From the NCBI RefSeq assembly GCF_027622875.1, contig NZ_JAPZVP010000003.1, forward strand, positions 192,627-256,626: a stretch of DNA of 64,000 nucleotides, given 5' to 3'. This stretch comes from Glycomyces luteolus (GTDB taxonomy: Bacteria; Actinomycetota; Actinomycetes; Mycobacteriales; Micromonosporaceae). Below, in pieces: positions 25,118 through 33,215 of this stretch (positions within the stretch are counted from its first letter, which is position 1; each line of letters opens with the position of its first letter). The notes below the pieces were generated by a model. It was given only the letters and a program-made list of their open reading frames with translations, ran no database searches and had not been told where the DNA came from. A program made the translations under genes and the position numbers.

Positions 25118-25945
25118 TTGGACGACGCAGCTCCCCATTGGTCGCCGTCGGGGATCGATCCCACAATCCCCTCCACCGCGCGCGTCTACGACGCCGCGCT
25201 GGGCGGCAAGAACAACTTCAAGGCCGACCGCGAGGCCGTCGACGTCTTCGCGCGCCGGATCCCGCAGGTCCGCGAAGCCACCCGGCTCAACCGCGACGCG
25301 CTCATCCGCGGCGTCCAGTACCTGGTGCGCAGTGCCGGGATCGACCAGATCCTCGACATCGGCTGCGGTTTGCCGACCGAGCAGAACACCCACGAGGCCG
25401 CACAGGAGATCAACCCGGACACGCGGGTCGTCTACGTGGACAACGACCCGATGGTGCTCTCCCACGGCCGCGCGCTCCTCGCCGACAACCGCACCACCAC
25501 TGTGGTCACCGCCGACCTGCGCGACCCGCACGGCATCCTCGCCAATCCCGAAGTGCGCGGACACCTCGACTTCGACCGGCCGATCGCCCTGGTCATCGTC
25601 GGCATGATCATGCAGATCCACGAGAACGAGAAGCCCGACGAGATCATCGGCACCCTCATGGAGCCGCTCGCCTCCGGCTCGCACCTGTTCCTCACCGCCT
25701 GGCCCGACACCGGCGACCCCGCGCAGCGCGGGCTCTCGCAGGGGTGCCTCGAGACGCTCGGCAACGGCTGGATCAGGCCGATCGAACGCCTCGAGAAGCA
25801 CTTCCAGGGCATGCCGCTGGTGCCGCCCGGGCTCGAGTACGTCTCGCGCTGGTATCCCGAGGAGCCCGACAGGAAGGTCCCCGCGTTCGAGGACTTCGAG
25901 CCGTACGAGCGCACGCAGATGGCCGGCATCGCGGTCAAGCCCTGA
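25118..25945 (+). CDS. SAM-dependent methyltransferase, DUF574 family
   Basis: This 275-aa actinobacteria-specific methyltransferase has IPSTARVYDAALGGKNNFKA at the N terminus and the SAM-binding LDIGCGLPTEQNTHEAAQ (residues about 85-105), then VVYVDNDPMVLSHGRALL. Such proteins are numerous in streptomycetes and relatives; substrates are mostly unknown. The TTG start at 25118 is chosen because the family N terminus begins right after it. Upstream ribosome binding is weak. Confidence 0.9.
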   Translation: MDDAAPHWSPSGIDPTIPSTARVYDAALGGKNNFKADREAVDVFARRIPQVREATRLNRDALIRGVQYLVRSAGIDQILDIGCGLPTEQNTHEAAQEINPDTRVVYVDNDPMVLSHGRALLADNRTTTVVTADLRDPHGILANPEVRGHLDFDRPIALVIVGMIMQIHENEKPDEIIGTLMEPLASGSHLFLTAWPDTGDPAQRGLSQGCLETLGNGWIRPIERLEKHFQGMPLVPPGLEYVSRWYPEEPDRKVPAFEDFEPYERTQMAGIAVKP

Positions 25946-26094
25946 CACGGGCGCGCGCCGCGCGAGCCGGTCGCATGGGCGGGATATCGACCGCGCTGAC
26001 TGTCTTGTCATAGCCCAAGCCCTCAGGCGCGGCGGCAGCGGCGGCGCCGTAGATTGGTACCGCGCAGCGTGTTCGAGAAGAGAAGAGACCGCCA

Positions 26095-26637
26095 ATGCCC
26101 ATGCTCGAGATCCGCCGGCACAGCAAGCGCAATGGCGACGAGGCCGTCCACCTCTCCCAAGAGGGGGTCGAGCTGGCCCGCTGGTCGGGAACCCTCATGG
26201 GGCCCTTCGAAGTCGTGGCCGCGAGCGTCGCCCCGCGCGCCCGGGAGACGGCGATCGCGATGGGATTCGCGGTCACCCTGGAACTCCCCACACTGCCGAA
26301 CGTCAACGGATTCCTGCAGGAGTCGCAGGCGGCGACGTACGACGTCGGCGCCCCGTTCACCCGGCTCGCGCGACTCGTGAACCGGCGCGGCAGCACCGCA
26401 TCGGACTACGCGCACGCGCTCGCCCGGCAGTGGTCGGACCTGATGGCGCCGCTCGGTCCGGGCGACGCCGCCCTGGTCATCGGCCACGGCGGGCACATCG
26501 AATGCGGACTCGTGACGCTGTTCCCGGAGGCCAACCACGACGAGTGGGGGGCGCTGTTCGGGTACATGGAAGGCGCACGGCTGCACTACGACGCGGCCGC
26601 CCGGCGCTTCCACGACATCGAGTTCGTGCGCGGCTGA
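26095..26637 (+). CDS. Histidine phosphatase superfamily protein
   Basis: This 180-aa phosphoglycerate-mutase-like fold protein has the N-terminal catalytic motif LEIRRHSKR (RHG variant with Ser instead of Gly), SVAPRARETAIAMG (second arginine) and VIGHGGHIECGL (second catalytic histidine). The RHS change is a deviation from the canonical RHG, though the nucleophilic His is kept. The start ATG 26095 follows AAGAGA. It stands alone and ends in a bidirectional terminator. Confidence 0.83.
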   Translation: MPMLEIRRHSKRNGDEAVHLSQEGVELARWSGTLMGPFEVVAASVAPRARETAIAMGFAVTLELPTLPNVNGFLQESQAATYDVGAPFTRLARLVNRRGSTASDYAHALARQWSDLMAPLGPGDAALVIGHGGHIECGLVTLFPEANHDEWGALFGYMEGARLHYDAAARRFHDIEFVRG

Positions 26638-26653
26638 GCGAGCGGCATGACGG

Positions 26654-26678
26654 AGGGGCCGGGGATGCCCCGGCCCCT
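26654..26678. terminator. Bidirectional terminator
   Basis: An 11-bp stem AGGGGCCGGGG/CCCCGGCCCCT with loop ATG is placed between two convergent genes (ends 26637 and 26699). Confidence 0.75.
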
Positions 26679-26698
26679 TCCCGTCGCAGTCCTTCCCG

Positions 26699-28525
26699 TC
26701 AGTCCTTCCCGACCCTGATCGCCAGGCGCGGCAGGTACCAGACCGCGGCGGCGATCGCGGCGAGCGCGTACAGGATCAGCAGCGGGACCGGGAAGCCAAG
26801 GGCCACACCGGACTGCTCGAGTTCGAGGTTCTCCAGGGCCGAGATCATCGGACCGGAGGACAGCATGTCCTGAAAGGTCAGCTGCTGCCAGAACAGGTCT
26901 TGGGCGTTGACGAGGAGCAGCGCGAGGCCCATGAGCGCGGTCATGGGCCAGGCCGCGTTCAGGAAGGCGAGGCGGGCCGCGCCCGGTTCGGCGCCCTGCA
27001 TGAGGGCGGCGCGGCGGCGGTCCTCCAAACCCCAGAACAGGGCCGTGAAGACGAACAGCAGCGGGATCGCGATCCAGGCCCGGGGCGGGAACGACCCGAT
27101 GACCATGTACTCGCCTTCGCCCGCAACGGCTTCGAGGTTCGCGGCGCCGAGGGGCCCGGTGCCGATGAAGAGCCAGGGCGCGAACACGATCAGCAGCCAG
27201 CGCGAGGCGTTCCCCAAGGGCCGCAGCGCACCGATGGCGTAACCGCCGAGGACGGCGACCGGCAGCGCGACCGCCGTGGTGATGAGCGGCGGCCCCCAGG
27301 TGCGGCGGATCGCGAGCCACAGGTCGGCGCCTTCGCTGGTGTCCTCGCCCATGCGGGCGAGCCAGGGCAGCAGGTAGAAGCCGACGGCGGCGAGCAGGAG
27401 CACCAGCGCGGCGATGCCGAGGAGGTTCGCCGCGGGCCGGGTCGGTGCCGGGTCGACCGGGGTGCCGCCGTCGCTGGCGTCGTCGTCGGGATCCTGGTCG
27501 GCTGGAGCGGGGATGACGTCGATCCTGGTGCGGGCGGCGATGTACACGAGGGCGGCGCCGACGCCGAGCGCGGCGAGGATCGCCATGAGCAGCACCGACT
27601 TCGCGGTGGAGAGGCCTGGCGAGATGCCCGAGTAGAGGCCGTTGAAGATCTGGGCGACCGGGGTCTCGATGTCCTTGGGCAGGCCGCTGACGATGCTGTA
27701 GGCGAAGGTCTGGAGTCCGGCTGCGGCGATGGCGAACGCGGCCAGGCAGGCGGTGACGAGGAGCCCGGACTTCCTGCCGGTCCCGGTGCCGCGCATGGCG
27801 GCGAGTCCGGCGAGGACCCCGAGGCCGACCACGACGCCGGCGCTGAGGCCGGACCAGTCGTACAGGCTCGCTTCGCGATCGCTCTCGGAGACGATGCGGC
27901 CGATGAGCCAGGCGACGGAGAGCGCGGCCGGAGCGAAGGCGATGGCGGTGAGGCTCCAGGCGATTCGGGCGGCGGTGCGCAGGCGCGGGCCGGCCCGGTG
28001 GAGGAGCCAGGCGGCGAGCGGGGCGAGGACGGCTCCGGCGAGGATCATCGCGGCGGTCGGACCGGCGAGGCTGGTGAGGCCTTCGCTGAAGGCGCCTTCG
28101 GCGAAGACGGCGTCGTAGTTGGCGGGCCCGATGGTCTCGGCGGAGCCGAAGACGCTGAGGCCTTCGATGCGGCTGAGCTGGATCGTGCGGATCGTGGGCA
28201 GGAGGTAGGCGCTCACTGCGGCGATCACGGGCGCCGCGAGGAGGATGAGGCCGAGGACGACGCGGGCGGCGTCGGTCTGGGTCTGCAGCAATGTCGAATA
28301 CGGCGGGTCGAGGTCGGTTCGACCGGTGCTTCGGGTGCTTGCGGGGGCGGGTTCGCGCGGGGCCGCGGGCTGGTTCCGGGGGATGGCTCCGGTGGTGCCG
28401 GTGCGGGTGCCGTCGGGCTGCGGGGGCGGGTTGCGGTTCGGGGCGGGGAGGTATTGGGGGGCGATGCGGGCCGGGGCGGAACGGGACGACGGGGGCGGTC
28501 CGCCGGCTCGGGGCGGGTGGTCCAT
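26699..28525 (-). CDS. Large polytopic membrane protein, ABC sugar-permease-like
   Basis: This 608-aa protein has a proline-rich cytoplasmic N terminus of about 85 residues and then roughly 12 membrane helices in two halves, joined by an acidic loop (PADQDPDDDASDGG) near residue 345. The first half (IGPANYDAVFAEGAFSEGLT) resembles the MalF-type GLDNY..F region. The second (TWGPPLITTAVALPVAVLGG, YAIGAL) resembles MalG-type permeases. It may therefore be a fused, diverged sugar-ABC permease pair. No solute-binding protein or ATPase is adjacent. The start ATG 28525 follows AGGAG; the longer frame from 28576 has no ribosome site. Confidence 0.7.
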   Translation of the reverse strand: MDHPPRAGGPPPSSRSAPARIAPQYLPAPNRNPPPQPDGTRTGTTGAIPRNQPAAPREPAPASTRSTGRTDLDPPYSTLLQTQTDAARVVLGLILLAAPVIAAVSAYLLPTIRTIQLSRIEGLSVFGSAETIGPANYDAVFAEGAFSEGLTSLAGPTAAMILAGAVLAPLAAWLLHRAGPRLRTAARIAWSLTAIAFAPAALSVAWLIGRIVSESDREASLYDWSGLSAGVVVGLGVLAGLAAMRGTGTGRKSGLLVTACLAAFAIAAAGLQTFAYSIVSGLPKDIETPVAQIFNGLYSGISPGLSTAKSVLLMAILAALGVGAALVYIAARTRIDVIPAPADQDPDDDASDGGTPVDPAPTRPAANLLGIAALVLLLAAVGFYLLPWLARMGEDTSEGADLWLAIRRTWGPPLITTAVALPVAVLGGYAIGALRPLGNASRWLLIVFAPWLFIGTGPLGAANLEAVAGEGEYMVIGSFPPRAWIAIPLLFVFTALFWGLEDRRRAALMQGAEPGAARLAFLNAAWPMTALMGLALLLVNAQDLFWQQLTFQDMLSSGPMISALENLELEQSGVALGFPVPLLILYALAAIAAAVWYLPRLAIRVGKD

Positions 28526-28717
28526 GAACACTCCTGTATGGATAAAGGGTGGGAGGTCATGAGAATTATGCTCCACGTCACCTAACGGAAATCAAGCGGG
28601 CATGGAGCTGGAACTGCAACGCTTACCAGCGCAGTAATGCATCACATGTCACGCATGACGCGCCATTTCCCGGACCCGCCAATGGAAGCCCACCGCTCAG
28701 AGGACCGGCACACGGCC
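28526..28717. other. Intergenic region before the heptamer repeat
   Basis: No gene is supported; the open frame through here has no ribosome site. It contains TGCATCACATGTCAC (28638-28652), which recurs with one mismatch at 11198-11212 before GH74. Otherwise I see nothing in it. Confidence 0.3.
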
Positions 28718-28801
28718 GGCTCCCGGCTCCCGGCTCCCGGCTCCCGGCTCCCGGCTCCCGGCTCCCGGCTCCCGGCTCCCGGCTCCCGGCTCCCGGCTCC
28801 C
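28718..28801 (+). repeat. Tandem repeat, 12 perfect copies of GGCTCCC
   Basis: The 84-bp block is an uninterrupted 7-bp repeat with no mismatches. The minus strand carries GGGAGCC, so 12 GGG runs are separated by 4-base loops, enough for three stacked G-quadruplexes. It ends 44 nt before the LysE start codon, in its likely promoter/leader. Perfect homogeneity suggests recent slippage and copy-number variation. Confidence 0.95.
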
Positions 28802-28845
28802 TGAATAGGGTTGCCGCCGCAACGCCCGAGTGTTTGGATCGAGTC

Positions 28846-29481
28846 ATGCCAAGCACCGCGCAATACCTGGGTTTCGTCGTCGCCGCGCTCATCCTGATCC
28901 TCATCCCCGGCCCGTCGGTCATGTTCACCGTCAGCCGGGCCCTGGCCTATGGCCGCACCCAGGCCGTGCTCACCGCCTGGGGCAACGCGATCGGCACCTT
29001 CGCGGCCGCGACCCTCGCGGCCGTCGGGCTCGGCGCGCTCATCCAGGAGTCGGCGCTGGCGTTCGCGGTCGTGAAGTACGCGGGCGCGGCGTACCTGGTG
29101 TTCCTGGGCGTCAAGGCGCTGCGCGACCGCAAGGGCCTGATGGCCGCGCCCGAGGACGAGGCGGGGAGTCCGAAGCGGGCGCTGGCGACCATGGCGGAGG
29201 GCTTCGTGGTGGGGATGCTCAACCCGAAGACGATCCTGTTCTTCCTGGCGATCCTCCCCCAGTTCATCAACACCGGGTCCGGCTCGGCCACGGTGCAGAT
29301 GCTGCTGCTCGGCGCGACCTTCGCGGCCCTCGCGGCGGCCTGCGACACGGTCTGGGGCCTGGTGGCCGCGGCCGCCCGCGACGTGCTCCGCCGCCCCCGC
29401 CCGAAGCTGATCCTCAGCCGCACGGGCGGCACGGCCCTCATCGGCCTCGGCATCGCCGCCGCGGCAGGGGAACGGGCCTGA
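28846..29481 (+). CDS. LysE family translocator
   Basis: This 211-aa membrane protein has six predicted helices and the RhtB/LysE signature LILIPGPSVMFTVSRALAYG at residues 15-35, plus GMLNPKTILFFLAILPQFI near residue 125. The family exports amino acids or homoserine-lactone-like compounds. I chose ATG 28846 where family homology begins; an open frame through the heptamer repeat upstream has no ribosome site. Expression may depend on the repeat length (inference). Confidence 0.88.
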   Translation: MPSTAQYLGFVVAALILILIPGPSVMFTVSRALAYGRTQAVLTAWGNAIGTFAAATLAAVGLGALIQESALAFAVVKYAGAAYLVFLGVKALRDRKGLMAAPEDEAGSPKRALATMAEGFVVGMLNPKTILFFLAILPQFINTGSGSATVQMLLLGATFAALAAACDTVWGLVAAAARDVLRRPRPKLILSRTGGTALIGLGIAAAAGERA

Positions 29482-29570
29482 CAGACGCCGTTCGAACCGT
29501 TGGCACGCGGCCCTTCGGATTCGGGGGGCGGCGCTATTCGAAACGCCCGACCTCGGGTGGCGGATCCATT

Positions 29571-29608
29571 TGGGAGCGCTTGCATATAGATAATCATAGA
29601 TATATAGT
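29571..29608 (+). promoter_or_regulatory. CE1 esterase promoter with CebR-like operator
   Basis: TGGGAGCGCTTGCA (29571-29584) matches 11 of 14 positions of the CebR box TGGGAGCGCTCCCA. It overlaps a -35 TTGCAT (29580-29585), which is followed after 17 bp by TATAGT (29603-29608). The promoter core is strikingly AT-rich. The arrangement means a bound LacI-type repressor would cover the -35. Confidence 0.65.
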
Positions 29609-29701
29609 GTGTGGACCCCTCACCGCGATCCCCGCATCTCACGGCTCGCACGGCCCGCTCGGGCCGTCACGACGCCTCCGGCAGCGTCAAGAGAGGACCC
29701 C

Positions 29702-31015
29702 ATGTCAGCCATCTCCCTCCCCCGTATGCGAAGAAGCCTGATCGCCGCGGCCGCAGCAGTGTTCGTCGCAGCGGCCGCGCTCATCGCGGTCATGATCCCG
29801 CAGCCCGCCAACGCCGCGTCCCTCACCAGGATCACGGACTTCGGGAGCAACCCCAGTAACCTGGAGATGTACCTCTACGTCCCCGACAACGTGGCCCCCG
29901 AACCGGCCATGGTCCTCGGCATCCACTGGTGCACCGGCTCGGCCAACGACTTCTACAACGGCACCGAATGGGCCCGCCTCGCCGACCAGTACGGCTTCAT
30001 CGTGGTCTACCCCTCGGTCACGCGCTCGAGCAAGTGCTGGGACGTCGCATCAGCGGCCTCCTTGAGCGGCACCGGATCCGACTCGCTCGGCATCAAGTCC
30101 ATGATGGACTGGACGATCCGCGAGCACAACGTCGACACCGACCGGATCTTCTCCACCGGCATCTCCTCCGGCGCGATGATGACCAACGTGATGCTCGGCG
30201 TCTACCCCGAGGTCTTCGAAGCGGGCGCGGCGTTCTCCGGCGTCCCCTACACCTGCTTCCGGACCACCAACGGCTCCGAGTGGAACTCGGAGTGCTCGCA
30301 GGGCCGGATCAACCGCACCCCGCAGCAGTGGGGCGACGAGGTCCGAACCACCAACCCCGGCTACACCGGCCCGTGGCCGCGCATGCAGATCTGGCACGGC
30401 ACCAACGACGACGTGCTGTTCTACCAGAACTTCCAAGAGCAGATCGACCAGTGGACGAACGTCAACGGCACCGACCAGGCGCCCGAGCTCTCCGACACGC
30501 CGCAGGCGAACTGGAACCGGACCCGCTACGGCGGCACCGGCGCGCAGGCCCAGGTCGAGGCGATCAGCCTCCAGGGCGTCGGCCACAACCTGATGGCGAA
30601 CGGCATGGCGGCCAAGGCGCTCGAGTTCTTCGGCATCGACAAGCCGGTCGACCCGACCACCTCGCCGACGACCGGCCCGACGGACCCGACCACGAGCCCC
30701 ACGGGCGGCCCGGCGGGCGGGTGCTCGGCGGTCATCAAGGTGGTCAGCACCTGGAACTCGGGTTGGCAGGCCAATGTGGACGTGACGGCGGGCAGCGCCG
30801 CGATCACCGGCTGGACGCTCAAGTGGACCTGGCCGAGCGGGCAGACGATCTCCAGTTCGTGGAACGCGGGCGTGACCAGTTCGGGCGCTTCGGTGACGGC
30901 CGAGGACGTGGGCTGGAACGGCTCGGTCGCCGCGGGCCAGACCCGCACCTCCACCTGGGGCTTCATCGGCACCGGAACGGCCGCCACCCCGGCCGTGACG
31001 TGCACACCCGCGTGA
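29702..31015 (+). CDS. Secreted CE1/PHB-type esterase with C-terminal CBM2
   Basis: This 437-aa secreted protein has a signal peptide (residues 1-38, ending ANAA) and then an esterase domain of the PHB-depolymerase/feruloyl-acetylxylan esterase type. Serine155 lies in STGISSGAMM, Asp in WHGTNDDVLF and His in GVGHNL. A Thr/Pro/Ser linker near residue 325 leads to a family 2 cellulose-binding module (STWNSGWQANVDVTAGSAAI, WNGSVAAGQT). It probably removes ester groups from xylan while bound to cellulose. The start ATG 29702 follows AGAGAGGA. Confidence 0.9.
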   Translation: MSAISLPRMRRSLIAAAAAVFVAAAALIAVMIPQPANAASLTRITDFGSNPSNLEMYLYVPDNVAPEPAMVLGIHWCTGSANDFYNGTEWARLADQYGFIVVYPSVTRSSKCWDVASAASLSGTGSDSLGIKSMMDWTIREHNVDTDRIFSTGISSGAMMTNVMLGVYPEVFEAGAAFSGVPYTCFRTTNGSEWNSECSQGRINRTPQQWGDEVRTTNPGYTGPWPRMQIWHGTNDDVLFYQNFQEQIDQWTNVNGTDQAPELSDTPQANWNRTRYGGTGAQAQVEAISLQGVGHNLMANGMAAKALEFFGIDKPVDPTTSPTTGPTDPTTSPTGGPAGGCSAVIKVVSTWNSGWQANVDVTAGSAAITGWTLKWTWPSGQTISSSWNAGVTSSGASVTAEDVGWNGSVAAGQTRTSTWGFIGTGTAATPAVTCTPA

Positions 31016-31036
31016 TCCCCTTACCCCACCGAAGGA

Positions 31037-31072
31037 ACGGGGCCGCGGTCGCTCAGGCGATCGCGGCCCCGT
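31037..31072. terminator. Bidirectional terminator
   Basis: A 16-bp stem (31037-31052 with 31057-31072, one G-U pair) and loop TCAG lie between convergent genes ending at 31015 and 31077. Confidence 0.75.
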
Positions 31073-31076
31073 CGGC

Positions 31077-32045
31077 CTACCGGGCCGCCGCGCCCGCCCG
31101 CAGGCGGGCGCCCAGGAATTCGAGGATCTCGCGGCGAGCGGGCCGAGCGGCCGGGACGACGCCGGGGATGCTGATGAACTTGTGCACCGCATTCGGGTAG
31201 GCGGTGAAGCGGGCGTCGTTCCCGGCGTCGCGCAGCCGCTCGACGTATTCGCGCCCGTGGTCGTACACGGGGTCGAGCTCCCCCGCGACCGCCAGCGCGG
31301 GCGGAAGGCCGTGCAGGTCCGCGGTCGCCAAGGGGGACACGAGGTCCGGATCGAACCCGGCGGGGAGGGCGATGCGGCGGGCGAGGCGCAGTTCACCTGC
31401 CGAGAGCCCTGGCCGGCCGATGTTGCGGGCGACCGAGGGGTGGTCGGTCATGGTCGCGGTCCAGTCCAGGGCCGCGTAGACGAGGACTTGGGCGCTGACG
31501 GCCGGGCCGGTCTCGCGGGAGCGCAGCGCGAGCAGCGCGGCGAGGGCGCCTCCGGCGCTCTCGCCGACGACGGCGATCCTGGCGGGGTCGATGCCCCAGC
31601 CGGAGGGGTCGCCGGCGAGCAGGTCGAGCGTGTCGCAGGCGTCCTCGACGGGCGCGGGGAGCGGGTGCTCGGGGGCGAGCCGGTATTCGACGGCGACCAC
31701 GACGGCGGGGAGCCGGGCCGCGAGACGGCTGTTGAGCCAGTCGTTCTGGGCGGCGGTGCCGGTGATGAAGCCGCCGCCGTGGAAGGAGAGGACGAGCGGG
31801 AGCCGTTCGTGGGGGCCTTTGGGGCGGTGGACGCGCAGGGTGAGTCGGCGGCCGGGCAGTTCGACGGTGCGCTCCTCGATGCCGGCGCGGCGGTCGGGCA
31901 GGCCGGCGACGATGCGCATGGCCGGTGAGCGGAGCAGGCGGACGAGCTTGGCGCGACCGGCGATGACCTCGTCGGCGGTCACGGATTCCCAGTCGGGTCG
32001 GTCCTTGAGGAGCAGGCGGGCGCCGATCGGGGCTTTGGTGGTCAT
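31077..32045 (-). CDS. Alpha/beta hydrolase, hormone-sensitive-lipase family
   Basis: This 322-aa esterase of the HSL/family IV group has the oxyanion motif SFHGGGFITG (residues about 88-97), nucleophile motif VVGESAGGAL (near residue 165) and acid and base residues in GELDPVYDHG and AVHKF. It is cytoplasmic, with no signal peptide. It starts behind CGGGAGGAC. It diverges from a TetR gene across a perfect palindrome, so it is probably the TetR target. The natural substrate is unknown. Confidence 0.9.
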   Translation of the reverse strand: MTTKAPIGARLLLKDRPDWESVTADEVIAGRAKLVRLLRSPAMRIVAGLPDRRAGIEERTVELPGRRLTLRVHRPKGPHERLPLVLSFHGGGFITGTAAQNDWLNSRLAARLPAVVVAVEYRLAPEHPLPAPVEDACDTLDLLAGDPSGWGIDPARIAVVGESAGGALAALLALRSRETGPAVSAQVLVYAALDWTATMTDHPSVARNIGRPGLSAGELRLARRIALPAGFDPDLVSPLATADLHGLPPALAVAGELDPVYDHGREYVERLRDAGNDARFTAYPNAVHKFISIPGVVPAARPARREILEFLGARLRAGAAAR

Positions 32046-32062
32046 GGTGTCCTCCCGGTTTA

Positions 32063-32087
32063 ATTACGCTACTTCCGGTAGCGTAAT
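32063..32087. promoter_or_regulatory. TetR operator between hydrolase and TetR genes
   Basis: A perfect inverted repeat ATTACGCTAC-N5-GTAGCGTAAT lies in the 62-bp divergent region. The TetR gene has TAGCCT (32096-32101) six bases before its GTG start, a probable leaderless promoter next to the operator. Confidence 0.75.
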
Positions 32088-32107
32088 CGACGGGATAGCC
32101 TGATCCC

Positions 32108-32659
32108 GTGCAGGCATCCACTTCCCCGGCCGGTCGACCCCGCTCGGACCTCAACGCCGACGTGTTCGCCGCGACGCTCCGCTCGGTGCACGAGTTCGGG
32201 TACGCGGGCGCGACCATGGACCGGATCGCGGTCGCGGCGGGCGTGGCGAAGACGACGCTGTACCGGCGCTGGCCGTCGAAGGGCGCGCTGATCACCGCGT
32301 GCCTCGTGGACGTGTTCGGCCCCGCGCCGGTCGTGAGCGAGGACCGCGAGGAGCTCCTGACCACCGCGATCCGCTGGGGGGCGGCGAAGATCGCCGAGGC
32401 CGGTGTGGGCGCGGCGTTCGCGGGCGTGTTCACCGACGCGGTCAGCGATCCGGGGCTGCGCGAGATCCTGTCGACCGAGTTGCAGGCGCCCTACCTGCGG
32501 GTCCTGCAGTACGCGCTCGGCGAGTCCGAGCAGCGCGTCCGGTTCGTCATCGACGTCATCATCGGCACGCTGCTCCACCGCATGGGGATCTCGGGGGAGC
32601 CGATGGCCGAGGACGACGTCGAGGCGCTGATCGCGATGGTGCTCGGCGTCTTCCGCTGA
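32108..32659 (+). CDS. TetR family transcriptional regulator
   Basis: In this 183-aa TetR protein the HTH is RIAVAAGVAKTTLYRRWPSK near residue 40, followed by a helical ligand domain (TetR_C-type ELQAPYLRVLQYAL). The GTG start 32108 is leaderless by spacing. It presumably represses itself and the divergent esterase through the palindrome between them; the inducer is unknown. Confidence 0.9.
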   Translation: MQASTSPAGRPRSDLNADVFAATLRSVHEFGYAGATMDRIAVAAGVAKTTLYRRWPSKGALITACLVDVFGPAPVVSEDREELLTTAIRWGAAKIAEAGVGAAFAGVFTDAVSDPGLREILSTELQAPYLRVLQYALGESEQRVRFVIDVIIGTLLHRMGISGEPMAEDDVEALIAMVLGVFR

Positions 32660-32739
32660 GCGCATCGGCACGCGCGAAACCCTAGACTGGCCTCACCGCG
32701 CGCACAACGCCGTGCAGGACATGAACGGAGCCGCCTGAG

Positions 32740-33186
32740 ATGACCGAGTTTCCCCCTGAGGTCCGCGACCGGTTCGCCGGTGCGGGCATGGACCTCGACA
32801 AGCTGTTCTCCGCCGGCGAGCTGGGCGACCGCATGGGGATCGAGGTGCTCGAGGCCGCCCCGGAGCGGGTGGTGGCGCAGATGGCGGTCGAGGGGAACCG
32901 GCAGCCGTACGGACTGCTCCACGGCGGGGCCTCGGCGGTCCTGGCCGAGACGCTCGGGTCGGTCGGGTCGATGCTGCACGCCGGGCCCGGGAAGATCTCG
33001 GTGGGCGTGGACCTCAACGTGACCCACCACCGGGCGGTCCGCTCGGGCACGGTCACCGGCGTCGCCACGCCGATCCACCGTGGACGGTCGACCGCGACGT
33101 ACGAGATCGTCGTCAGCGACGAGCACGGCAAACGCGTCTGCACCGCGCGCCTCACCTGCCTGATCCGGGACGCGCCGCAGGACTGA
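32740..33186 (+). CDS. PaaI-like hotdog-fold thioesterase
   Basis: This 148-aa single hotdog domain has GNRQPYGLLHGGASAVLAET, which carries the family His-Gly-Gly and the catalytic Glu/Asp position, then VDLNVTHHRAVRSGTVTGVA and the C-terminal strand RVCTARLTCLI. The family hydrolyses aryl or acyl-CoA thioesters such as DHNA-CoA or phenylacetyl-CoA derivatives. It stands alone between TetR and a hydrolase. A TAGACT hexamer near 32684 may be its -10. Confidence 0.87.
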   Translation: MTEFPPEVRDRFAGAGMDLDKLFSAGELGDRMGIEVLEAAPERVVAQMAVEGNRQPYGLLHGGASAVLAETLGSVGSMLHAGPGKISVGVDLNVTHHRAVRSGTVTGVATPIHRGRSTATYEIVVSDEHGKRVCTARLTCLIRDAPQD

Positions 33187-33215
33187 AGCCGCAACCGCCG
33201 CAATCATCCAGGCGT

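Noticed and set aside
28638-28652. Shared motif TGCATCACATGnCAC with 11198-11212 as a common regulator site
   Set aside because: Two one-mismatch 15-mers in 64 kb can arise by chance and the flanking genes are unrelated; kept only as a note.
28718-28801. CRISPR array
   Set aside because: A 7-bp head-to-tail repeat without spacers is a simple tandem repeat.
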